33,544 nucleotides of DNA. Origin: Lewinellaceae bacterium (GTDB taxonomy: Bacteria; Bacteroidota; Bacteroidia; Chitinophagales; Saprospiraceae). The stretch is taken from NCBI GenBank assembly GCA_947476195.1, contig CANJPT010000048.1, positions 1 to 33,544 of the forward strand, in the 5' to 3' direction. Of the stretch, positions 14,696-22,255 are shown piece after piece. The position numbers and the translations under genes were made by a program. Numbering within the stretch: the first letter of the stretch is position 1; every line of letters begins with the position of its first letter. The notes under the pieces are model-generated. The model was not told the DNA's origin, did not search any database, and worked only from the letters and a program-made list of their open reading frames with translations.

Positions 14696-15817
14696 ATGAC
14701 TATTTCTGAAACAAACCACCCAATACCAGATACTGCAGAATCAGTACCTGATCCGCAGCAAAATGTTACGGTTGAAGCCGACGACGACATACAAACGAGC
14801 GAAGAATATTTTGAGCGTCATGAAATTGTAGCAGACCCAAAACAATCTTTGATCCGCCTGGATAAATTCCTAATGGATCGCCTCGCCAATCGATCCCGCA
14901 ATAAGGTCCAAAATGCCATTCGTGCGGGTTCAGTGCGCGTGAACGACAAAGATGTTAAACCCAATTACAGGGTAAGACCAGGCAATACTATTTCCATAGT
15001 ATTGCCAAGGTCGCTCGAAGAAAATTTTGACATCGCCCCGCAGGACATTCCGCTTAACATTGTCTACGAAGATGACGATGTGCTGGTGGTAAACAAACCC
15101 TTTGGACTGGCCGTACACCCTGGTGTAGGCATTCCAAATGGCACGCTGGTTAACGCAGTAGCCTGGCACTTACAGGAGCAATTTAAAAAGCTTCCGGTGA
15201 AAGATGGCAATGAGCCTAATCGCGCGGGTATTGTCCATCGGATCGACAAAGACACCACAGGTATTATGGTTGTTGCCAAAAACGGATTTGCGATGACGCA
15301 CCTGGCCAACCAGTTTTTCAACCACACCCTGGAGCGACGCTACTATGCCCTTGTTTGGGGAGACATGGAGCGTGATGCAGGGACTATTCGTGGTAATATC
15401 GGCCGAAACCCTAATGACCGTCGCCTTTTCATGGTTTTTCCTGAAGGAGAAGACGGTAAATGGGCGGTGACACATTGGAAGGTGATAGAACGTTTTTACT
15501 ATTGCACCCTGGTGGAATGTCGTTTGGAAACGGGCCGTACCCACCAGATCCGCGTCCACTTAAAATCCATTGGACACACCCTTTTTGGCGATATACGATA
15601 CGGCGGAAATAAGATCCTGAAAGGCACGTTATACCCAAAATACCGCCAATTTGTAGAGGGCTGTATGGCACTCCTTCCCCGCCAAGCCCTTCATGCCAAA
15701 GTCCTGGGCTTTGATCATCCTACCAAAAAAGAGCCCATTCGTTTTGAATCTGAGTTGCCTGAAGATATGCAGTCCGTAATCGAACGCTGGAGGGGATATG
15801 TTATGGATAGAAAATAA
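14696..15817 (+). CDS. RluA-family RNA pseudouridine synthase (RluD-like)
   Basis: Converts specific uridines in ribosomal RNA to pseudouridine. The 373-residue protein has a non-conserved acidic N-terminus, an S4 RNA-binding domain at about 52-101 (IRLDKFLMDRL... VRVNDKDVKPNYRV) and the catalytic domain from about 120. The catalytic Asp184 sits in HRIDKDTTG (181-189), the RluA motif II. GRTHQIRVH and GDIRYGG confirm the family. The S4 domain and length favour RluD-like 23S rRNA activity, but the exact target is not provable here. ATG 14696 is chosen because the -7 box ends just before it; the in-frame TTG seven codons upstream would overlap that box. Confidence 0.9.
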   Translation: MTISETNHPIPDTAESVPDPQQNVTVEADDDIQTSEEYFERHEIVADPKQSLIRLDKFLMDRLANRSRNKVQNAIRAGSVRVNDKDVKPNYRVRPGNTISIVLPRSLEENFDIAPQDIPLNIVYEDDDVLVVNKPFGLAVHPGVGIPNGTLVNAVAWHLQEQFKKLPVKDGNEPNRAGIVHRIDKDTTGIMVVAKNGFAMTHLANQFFNHTLERRYYALVWGDMERDAGTIRGNIGRNPNDRRLFMVFPEGEDGKWAVTHWKVIERFYYCTLVECRLETGRTHQIRVHLKSIGHTLFGDIRYGGNKILKGTLYPKYRQFVEGCMALLPRQALHAKVLGFDHPTKKEPIRFESELPEDMQSVIERWRGYVMDRK

Positions 15818-15836
15818 ATCAATTGGAAACTGAACA

Positions 15837-16769
15837 ATGCGCGAATCGCATCCGGTCATAAAAAACGAATTACTGGCGAATCTGCTCCGCCCTCAACGCA
15901 TTTTGTTCATTGTAAACCCCAAAGCGGGAACGAATCTACAAAAGCATATCCGAGATAGTATTGACAATAACTTAAATCACAAAAATTTTGAATATGGGAT
16001 TTGGTTGACAGAACACGAGGGGCATGCAGCTGAATTAACCAGAAAGGCCCTTGAAGATGGGTATGAGATTATTGTGGCGGTTGGCGGTGATGGCTCTATC
16101 AATGAAGTGGCCTCTGCATTGGTGGGCAGCAGCGCGGTCATGGGCATCATTCCTGCAGGCTCTGGAAACGGGCTCGCCATGCACCTCGGTTATGGACGTG
16201 ATATTGACGAAGCCATTAAAAAGCTGAACACTGCAGAAGTCCAAATAATCGATTGCGGCACTATGAATGGCCGCCCGTTTTTCAATATTTCTGGAGTCGG
16301 ATTTGATGGCCTCGTTTCTAATTTAATGAAAGGGAGCCATTGGCGTGGCTTTTTGCCTTATTTCCTTAAGTCTGTTGAAGCTGGTCTGAGTTACACCCCT
16401 CGCGAGTGCTGTATTGAATTGGACGGTAAAATCCTGAATCTGAAATGCTTCGCCATCAGCATCGCAAATGGCCCAATGTATGGCTACAACTTCCAGATAG
16501 CTCCAAATGCACTGTTGGATGACGGGCTGTTTGAGGTTGTGATCCTGAAAGATGCACCGCGTTGGCAGTATTTTGCAGCTTTACCGTCCATGCTAAACAG
16601 CAAGATCTATAATGCAGATTTTGTAGAGCATTATGCAGCCCGTAAGGTAAAAATATCTGCTCAAGGAGAAAACCACGTCCATCTCGATGGCGAAGGCATC
16701 ATAGTTAAAGGTGATTTGAATTTTGAAATAAAACCTGCTGCACTAAAGGTGTTGGTGCCAAAATCATGA
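15837..16769 (+). CDS. Diacylglycerol/lipid kinase family protein (YegS/BmrU-like)
   Basis: A 310-residue soluble lipid kinase of the DAGK catalytic superfamily, expected to phosphorylate diacylglycerol or a similar lipid at the inner membrane. The nucleotide site is clear: VNPKAG at 26-31, GGDGSINEV at 83-91 and PAGSGNG at 106-112. The C-terminal lobe has GVGFDG, IANGPMYGYNFQIAPNALLDDGLF and HLDGEG, all typical. The stop overlaps the SUI1 gene start by four bases (ATGA), and the RluA stop is 19 bases upstream, placing it in an operon of RNA-related genes. The lipid substrate is unknown. Confidence 0.9.
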   Translation: MRESHPVIKNELLANLLRPQRILFIVNPKAGTNLQKHIRDSIDNNLNHKNFEYGIWLTEHEGHAAELTRKALEDGYEIIVAVGGDGSINEVASALVGSSAVMGIIPAGSGNGLAMHLGYGRDIDEAIKKLNTAEVQIIDCGTMNGRPFFNISGVGFDGLVSNLMKGSHWRGFLPYFLKSVEAGLSYTPRECCIELDGKILNLKCFAISIANGPMYGYNFQIAPNALLDDGLFEVVILKDAPRWQYFAALPSMLNSKIYNADFVEHYAARKVKISAQGENHVHLDGEGIIVKGDLNFEIKPAALKVLVPKS

Positions 16770-17116
16770 GTAAAAAGCTTAACTCTCTTTCTGGCCTTGG
16801 CGGCCTCGTCTTTTCTACTGATCCTGATTTCAAATTGGAAGCAGATGAAACGCCCGTTGAGAACAAACTTGCAGCCCAACAAAACCTTCGAATTTGGCTC
16901 GAACGCGGCAGGGGAGGAAAAGAAGCGACCGTTGTAAAGGGCTATCTCGGTTCCAATGACAGTTTTGAAGCACTCGCTAAATTGCTCAAAAGCAAATGTG
17001 CTGCAGGTGGTAGCGCCAAAGACGGTGTCATCATTGTCCAGGGTGATCATCGTGACAAGGTGCTAAAGTTGCTTTTGGATCTGGGATATAAAAACACTAA
17101 AAAAGCAGGAGGATAG
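16766..17116 (+). CDS. SUI1/eIF1-like translation factor (YciH family)
   Basis: A 116-residue protein. The SUI1 domain occupies about residues 38-112: LRIWLERGRGGKEATVVKGYLG is the conserved first half, followed by LAKLLKSKCAAGGSAKDGVIIVQGDHRDKVLKLLLDLGY, where the GG-S-KDG and QGDHR elements are diagnostic. Homologues resemble eukaryotic initiation factor 1 and can influence start-codon selection; the bacterial role is not settled. Residues 1-37 are unconserved and acidic. It overlaps the lipid kinase gene by four bases, so translation is probably coupled. Confidence 0.9.
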   Translation: MSKKLNSLSGLGGLVFSTDPDFKLEADETPVENKLAAQQNLRIWLERGRGGKEATVVKGYLGSNDSFEALAKLLKSKCAAGGSAKDGVIIVQGDHRDKVLKLLLDLGYKNTKKAGG

Positions 17117-17161
17117 GGAATCATGTATTATGAATTTCAGGTTAAAAAACTGATAGACAAA

Positions 17162-18478
17162 ATGAAAAGAGAAATTCTGTTCCTATTTTTTTCCATCGGC
17201 CTTCTACTAGCCGCCTGCAATCCGGTTCGATGGAGTACTGACCCGGTCAGACCCAATCAGCCGGGCAAGCCTATTCCCGGCAAACCAGCTCCGATGGATA
17301 CCATCCGCTGGACACCTAATAATACGGGCAAACCGCCCATTGGAGGTGTGCCAGGCAAACCTCAATCCCCAAGCACCGGAGAGACCTATCATCTCGCTTT
17401 TTTGCTGCCGTTTTTAAGCAATCAAATGACGGATGGTACAGTATCAGATAAAAGCCGACTGGCCTTGCAATTTTACGCAGGAGCAAAAATTGCGCTGCAA
17501 CAACTGAGCAGTGAGCTAGACATCAATTTAGTAGCTGATGTTTGGGATACCCAAGCTACTGATGCGGACTTTCAAAAACTTATGGCCAATCCCCAACTCG
17601 AAAAAGCATCTGTTTTCATCGGTCCGATACGCTCCAGTCATGTACAGACCTTTGCCGAATGGACCAAGAAACGCCATAAGATCCTGATTTCTCCTGAAAG
17701 TCCAACGGCAGATCTGACCACTCAAAACCCCGATTTTCTGCAAATAAACCCTTCACTTCGGGCGCATTGCGAGGCAATCACCCGGTATATTCGTAAGACC
17801 AACAAACCCGATGCCGTGACGCTTGTCTGCAAACAAAAAGAGGCTGATCGTTTGCCCTATTTTCAGAACGCGATTATCGGATCATCAGGAAGTGGTCGTT
17901 TTGCAGAACTTGTAATTCCAGACGAAACAATCAATTTTGACAAGGTCGATTTGAAAAAACACCTTCACGTTGACCGAACTTCGGTCTTTGTATTGCCCTC
18001 TTGGGCAAGCCAGGATTTTGTAATGGCCTTTCTTCGTAAATTGAAAGACATTAAAGGAACAAACCGTATAGAAGTGTATGGAATGCCACAGTGGCGTAAT
18101 TATGATGCCATAGATCCAGAATACCTTAGCAGCCTGAATGTACACATCAGTTCAGCTTCCTGGTTCGATTACTCGGCACAGGATGTGAAAGGTTTTCAGC
18201 AAAAATTCTACGAAACTACCGGAACGATTCCAGATGAGGACGGGTTTAACGGATATGATGTTATGATGTTCACTGGCCGAATGTTGGCAAGCTATGGACT
18301 CTCGTTTCCAGCACGGATTGGTACCGTGACAGGAAATACTTTACGTGGCCAATATGCCTTCTCCAAAATCTTCAGTACCAGTGCCTTGGACGATAGCCAC
18401 AATACATTGGATTATTGGGAGAATACATTTGTGCATATTTTGAAATTTGACAAGTTCGGCTTTGTGCCTGTTGAATAA
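17162..18478 (+). CDS. Lipoprotein with periplasmic-binding-protein fold (Peripla_BP_6-like)
   Basis: A 438-residue lipoprotein: the hydrophobic start ends LLLAAC, so Cys19 is lipidated. Residues 20-75 are a Pro/Gly/Lys-rich linker with repeated GKP (PGKPIPGKP, TGKPPIGG, PGKPQ). From about 77 the protein resembles type I branched-chain amino-acid binding proteins (YHLAFLLPFLSNQM, LALQFYAGAKIALQQL, VFIGPIRSSHVQTFAEW, and later DGFNGYDVMMFTGRML). No ABC permease or ATPase is nearby, so it may sense or scaffold rather than transport. Many Bacteroidota relatives carry LysM domains before this fold; here the linker replaces them. ATG 17162 is chosen because the signal begins there. The TrmH gene starts two bases after its stop. 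Confidence 0.8.
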   Translation: MKREILFLFFSIGLLLAACNPVRWSTDPVRPNQPGKPIPGKPAPMDTIRWTPNNTGKPPIGGVPGKPQSPSTGETYHLAFLLPFLSNQMTDGTVSDKSRLALQFYAGAKIALQQLSSELDINLVADVWDTQATDADFQKLMANPQLEKASVFIGPIRSSHVQTFAEWTKKRHKILISPESPTADLTTQNPDFLQINPSLRAHCEAITRYIRKTNKPDAVTLVCKQKEADRLPYFQNAIIGSSGSGRFAELVIPDETINFDKVDLKKHLHVDRTSVFVLPSWASQDFVMAFLRKLKDIKGTNRIEVYGMPQWRNYDAIDPEYLSSLNVHISSASWFDYSAQDVKGFQQKFYETTGTIPDEDGFNGYDVMMFTGRMLASYGLSFPARIGTVTGNTLRGQYAFSKIFSTSALDDSHNTLDYWENTFVHILKFDKFGFVPVE

Positions 18479-18479
18479 A

Positions 18480-19217
18480 ATGAATCAAAATCGCGAACAA
18501 AAGATCCGCGCTGTAATCCGCCAGTCACAACCCGATCTGACTGTAGTGTTGGAAAACATCTTCGATCCACTCAATATCAGTGCGGTATTGCGCTCCTGCG
18601 ACGCGGTCGGGGTGCGCGAGGTGTTTGTCGTATACACCAAAAATTACCTCGACAAACGCGGCCTTGTATTGGGCAAGCGTACATCAGGCGGCACTTTCAA
18701 ATGGATAGACGTTTACGTTTTTGAAGATTTGGAGGAATGCTTTCGGAGGGTACGAGAGCGCTATGGAAGGATTTTAGCTACCAGCCTTGGTGATCGGAGT
18801 AAATCTTTATATGAACTGGATCTGGTACAACCTACAGCCTTGTTATTTGGTAATGAAGATGATGGCGTAAGTCCAGAGGCATTGGCCATGTGTGATGGTA
18901 ATTTTGCCATACCACAAGTTGGCTTTGCAGAAAGTCTAAATATTTCGGTGGCTTGTGCGGTCACCCTTTTTGAGGCAAGGCGACAACGCGAGGTGAAAGG
19001 CTTTTATGGCGCCCAAAGCAAATTCAGTGAAGCAGAACAGCAGCAACTTTTTGAGCGATGGCAAGTCATGCTGAGAGAAAAATCCTGGCACCAACAAATT
19101 TCGATCCCTATAAACCACGATTCGGAGGATATTTTGCCCATTTTTGTGGCACGCGACCCTTCTATTCCAACCAAACAGGCCATTCGCCCCAGCCCGGTGA
19201 CTAACTTCGAACTATAA
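18480..19217 (+). CDS. TrmH/SpoU-family RNA 2'-O-methyltransferase
   Basis: A 245-residue SPOUT-class methyltransferase using SAM to methylate a ribose in RNA. Motif 1 is ENIFDPLNISAVLRSCDAVG (25-44) with the catalytic-type Asn and Arg; motif 2 is LLFGNEDDGVS (121-131); motif 3 is IPQVGFAESLNISVACAV (144-161), forming the trefoil knot. There is no N-terminal L30e-like substrate domain, which together with the length and the C-terminal extension suggests a tRNA Gm18 methyltransferase (TrmH) more than a 23S rRNA enzyme. The ATG lies one base after the upstream stop, so translation is coupled; the earlier in-frame start inside the previous gene is rejected. The target RNA is inferred. Confidence 0.88.
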   Translation: MNQNREQKIRAVIRQSQPDLTVVLENIFDPLNISAVLRSCDAVGVREVFVVYTKNYLDKRGLVLGKRTSGGTFKWIDVYVFEDLEECFRRVRERYGRILATSLGDRSKSLYELDLVQPTALLFGNEDDGVSPEALAMCDGNFAIPQVGFAESLNISVACAVTLFEARRQREVKGFYGAQSKFSEAEQQQLFERWQVMLREKSWHQQISIPINHDSEDILPIFVARDPSIPTKQAIRPSPVTNFEL

Positions 19218-19250
19218 CCAAACAGATTCCAACCATAAAATTCCTGAACG

Positions 19251-19258
19251 TAGATTTG
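19251..19258 (+). promoter_or_regulatory. -7 box for the glycosyltransferase gene
   Basis: TAGATTTG matches TAnnTTTG exactly, 25 bases before the ATG at 19284 and after the TrmH stop. It suggests a fresh transcript begins here. A TTG at the -33 distance is not evident. Confidence 0.4.
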
Positions 19259-19283
19259 CCCTCCAATTTTTTGAGCCGAAACC

Positions 19284-20219
19284 ATGCAACTTTCCATCAT
19301 TATACCACTTAAGAACGAGGAAGAAAGCCTCCCCGAACTTGAAGCCTGGATTCGCAGCGTATGCGAATCCCATAACCTTTCCTATGAGATCATCCTGGTA
19401 GATGATGGCAGTACCGACCGCTCCTGGAAAGTTATTGAACAACTAAAAGCAGCCAATCCTGCTGTACGTGGAATCAAATTTAGACGGAACTACGGCAAAT
19501 CTGCCGGACTACATACCGGATTTCAGGCAGCAGAAGGCGCTGTGGTCATTACAATGGATGCCGACTTGCAGGATAGTCCGGAAGAGATTCCGGAACTCTA
19601 CCGGATGATCACGGAGGATGGCTATGATCTGGTAAGCGGCTGGAAAAAGGTACGCCATGATCCTTTTAGCAAAACAATTCCAACCAAGCTCTACAACGCA
19701 GTGACGCGCAGCATGAGCGGTATTTACCTACATGATTTCAACTGTGGGCTAAAGGCCTACCGGATCGACGTAGTGAAAACCATTGAAGTATATGGCGAAA
19801 TGCATCGTTATATACCTGTTATTGCCAAATGGGCGGGCTTCTCTAAAATTGGCGAAAAAATAGTAGAACACCGTGCCCGGCAATACGGTGTTACCAAGTT
19901 TGGTGGATTTGAACGCTTCATCAATGGCCCACTCGACCTGATGAGCATTTCATTTGTGGGTAAATTTGGCAAACGCCCCATGCACTTTTTTGGCACTTTA
20001 GGGTTGATCTCATTCCTGATTGGCTTTATGATACTGGCTTATCTGACTTTTGCCAAAACTATTTATCAGGAATACGGTATCGCTAACCGGCCGCTCTTTT
20101 TCTTTGGCATTTTAGCCCTAGTGATTGGCACTCAGTTATTCCTGACGGGTTTTTTAGCAGAAATAATCAATCGAAATTCGCCAATTCGGAACAGCTACCT
20201 GATTGACAAAGAGATTTGA
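19284..20219 (+). CDS. Membrane-anchored glycosyltransferase family 2 (GtrB/dolichol-phosphate-mannose-synthase type)
   Basis: A 311-residue enzyme that moves a sugar from a nucleotide donor, probably to a polyprenyl phosphate. The GT-A domain covers about 1-225: VDDGSTD at 39-45 and DADLQDSPEE at 92-101 bind nucleotide and metal, and RNYGKSAGLHTGF and DFNCGLKAYR are typical of the family. Two transmembrane helices follow, about 233-260 (FFGTLGLISFLIGFMILAYL) and 268-293 (LFFFGILALVIGTQLFLTGF). The flanking genes (pyrophosphatase, acyltransferase) do not reveal the acceptor. Sugar specificity is unknown. Confidence 0.9.
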   Translation: MQLSIIIPLKNEEESLPELEAWIRSVCESHNLSYEIILVDDGSTDRSWKVIEQLKAANPAVRGIKFRRNYGKSAGLHTGFQAAEGAVVITMDADLQDSPEEIPELYRMITEDGYDLVSGWKKVRHDPFSKTIPTKLYNAVTRSMSGIYLHDFNCGLKAYRIDVVKTIEVYGEMHRYIPVIAKWAGFSKIGEKIVEHRARQYGVTKFGGFERFINGPLDLMSISFVGKFGKRPMHFFGTLGLISFLIGFMILAYLTFAKTIYQEYGIANRPLFFFGILALVIGTQLFLTGFLAEIINRNSPIRNSYLIDKEI

Positions 20220-20307
20220 GACCACTACTTTTCTTTGCCGGATAAGCGCTAAAAACCAGCTATAGTTCACCATCTAATACAGTGAATTCTTTTCCCTATT
20301 TAAAAGA

Positions 20308-20847
20308 ATGAACCACCTCGCCTTACCCTCTTTTGCTGCCAGCGGCAACCTCCAAGGAGTCATCGAGATCCCGGCTGGAACAAATACCAAATACGAGTAC
20401 AACAAGCAACTACTGCAATTTCAACCCGATATTCGCGACGGGCAGGTACGCCGGGTGGATTTTATGTCATACCCAGTCAATTATGGTTTCATTCCTTCCA
20501 CCTGCATGGACAAGGAAAGGGGCGGCGACGGCGACCCACTAGATGTGCTTATTTTAGCGGAGCATCTTCCAACCGGATCTGTCGTAGAAGTCCAACCTAT
20601 TGGCTTGCTCCTGCTAAAAGACCTGGGCGAACTTGACCATAAGGTACTGGCTATCCCGGTCGATCCGACCAAGCGAATTATCCGTGCGACCAATTGGGCT
20701 GAATTTCAGCGCGATTACAGCGCTTTCAGACATATCATCGAGCTGTTTTTTCTCTATTACGATGGCATGGGCACCATGGCTCTGCTGGGCTGGGCTGACG
20801 AAAAAATAGCGATTGAAGAAGTTAAAAAATGGCAATTAGTCGATTGA
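20308..20847 (+). CDS. ppa: Family I inorganic pyrophosphatase, divergent
   Basis: Hydrolyses pyrophosphate to phosphate, pulling biosynthetic reactions forward. The 179-residue protein has the family I core: KYEYNK (28-33), YPVNYGFIP (55-63) and the metal-binding GDGDPLDV (73-80). Asp105 and Asp110 plus Lys112 in KDLGELDHK correspond to the remaining catalytic acids and lysine of the E. coli enzyme. At FFLYYDGMG (147-155) the usual FF--YK becomes YYD: the conserved phosphate-binding Lys after Tyr151 is Asp152, and the following KW element is missing. The enzyme is thus probably active but unusual. It follows the glycosyltransferase by 88 bases. Confidence 0.88.
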   Translation: MNHLALPSFAASGNLQGVIEIPAGTNTKYEYNKQLLQFQPDIRDGQVRRVDFMSYPVNYGFIPSTCMDKERGGDGDPLDVLILAEHLPTGSVVEVQPIGLLLLKDLGELDHKVLAIPVDPTKRIIRATNWAEFQRDYSAFRHIIELFFLYYDGMGTMALLGWADEKIAIEEVKKWQLVD

Positions 20848-20907
20848 CAGCAACCATTTTAATGATGCTACGTTCTTTCACAAGACCTTTACAGCACCGT
20901 ACCTGCC

Positions 20908-22152
20908 ATGACCACTTCTTTAATGTTACCGTTTTTAACTTTGGAGCCAAGCATTGCAGTCGACCTGATGGAATCCCTCCGATTTACTTTTTTTCGCAGC
21001 ATCGAAGCCGCGGGGCAAGAATGGGATATTGCTGCCCCTGCAAAGGACATTTTCCTTCAACGGACCTACCTTCAAATTCTGGAAGCCAATCCGCCCGATG
21101 GCATGCGATTTGGTTATCTCCTTTTTTATAAAAATAACAGCCCGATCGGGGTCGCAGTTTGTCAAATCAAATATTTTAAAGGAGGAGACAACATTATTGA
21201 TCTGGATATACCCAAAAAGGATGCTTGTTTCTTTTGGGGGCTGGCACAATGGGTCAAACGTTGGGTCGCCGGAAAAACAACTGCCGAAATCCTGATTTGC
21301 GGAAACCTATTGCTCACTGGCGAGCATGGCTATGCTTTTGATTATCAAAAAATCAACCCGGTTGACGCCATGGAAATTATGGATATAGCCCTGAACAGTG
21401 TCGTGGATAAGATGGCCCGTGAAGGGGTAAAAATGCCCGTCACTTTAATCAAAGATATCGCTCCCGCACACCAAAAAGAAGGCATATTTCTGGTTAGAAA
21501 GGGGTTTACCGTCTTTGATATCCAACCTAATATGGTACTTGAACTTCCATTTCAGAATATGGAATCCTACCTCAGTGCCATGTCCACAAAATACCGTACC
21601 CGTGCCAAACGCGCTTTTAAAAAACTGGACGGCATAGAAAGACGTGAACTTTCTTATACAGAAATTCAGCAAGAACTCCCTACCATTTATCGGCTTTATA
21701 GCGATATCGCCAACAATGCCGGATTCAACATGATAGACCTCAATGAGAAATACCTCGCCGCACTTGAACTCCACCTTAGCGAACAATTTACCTTGTACGC
21801 TTATTACCTTGAAGGCAAACTAATTGCGTTCTATACAACCATTCGAAACCACGATGAGCTCGACGCTCACTTCCTTGGCTATGAAAAAGCCCTGAATCAC
21901 GACTATCAACTTTACCTCAATATTCTTTATGATATTGTAAAGATCGGTATTGATACGGGCTGCAAACGCATAGTCTTTGCCCGTACGGCTCTTGAGATTA
22001 AGAGCTCCATTGGGGCCGAAGCGCATAACCTGAACTGCTATCTTCGACACCAACATTCGGTGGCAAATAAATTTGTGCCAACCATTTTAGACTACCTCAA
22101 GCCTGTTGAGGTATGGCAACCCAGGCATCCTTTCAAAGAGGATTCACATTAA
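20908..22152 (+). CDS. GNAT/FemAB-like acyltransferase family protein
   Basis: A 414-residue cytoplasmic protein. The C-terminal half (about 225-400) looks like the GNAT fold of the BioF2-like/FemAB group: MSTKYRTRAKRAFKK, IYRLYSDIANNAGFNMIDLNEKYLAAL, FTLYAYYLEGKLIAFYTTI and YQLYLNILYDIVKIGID are characteristic of these proteins, where a bound acyl- or aminoacyl-donor is used on an amine. The N-terminal half is a divergent copy of the same fold, as in FemAB proteins. The donor and acceptor are unknown; relatives are often annotated as peptidoglycan-synthesis GNAT proteins. The start overlaps no other gene, and the transcript ends at the strong terminator at 22171-22206. Confidence 0.75.
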   Translation: MTTSLMLPFLTLEPSIAVDLMESLRFTFFRSIEAAGQEWDIAAPAKDIFLQRTYLQILEANPPDGMRFGYLLFYKNNSPIGVAVCQIKYFKGGDNIIDLDIPKKDACFFWGLAQWVKRWVAGKTTAEILICGNLLLTGEHGYAFDYQKINPVDAMEIMDIALNSVVDKMAREGVKMPVTLIKDIAPAHQKEGIFLVRKGFTVFDIQPNMVLELPFQNMESYLSAMSTKYRTRAKRAFKKLDGIERRELSYTEIQQELPTIYRLYSDIANNAGFNMIDLNEKYLAALELHLSEQFTLYAYYLEGKLIAFYTTIRNHDELDAHFLGYEKALNHDYQLYLNILYDIVKIGIDTGCKRIVFARTALEIKSSIGAEAHNLNCYLRHQHSVANKFVPTILDYLKPVEVWQPRHPFKEDSH

Positions 22153-22170
22153 GTAGGATTAACCAAAAGA

Positions 22171-22206
22171 AAAAGCCGGAATCATGTAGTCCTGATTCCG
22201 GCTTTT
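22171..22206. terminator. Strong bidirectional terminator between convergent genes
   Basis: A perfect 14-base-pair stem (22171-22184 with 22193-22206, core GCCGGAATCA/TGATTCCGGC) with an eight-base loop, T-rich on the plus side and A-rich before it, so it works in both directions. It separates the acyltransferase gene from the SprB-repeat gene. Confidence 0.9.
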
Positions 22207-22255
22207 TCTTACTATATTATCAAGCGAACGTAAAATTAAATTCTCCCCAACTACT

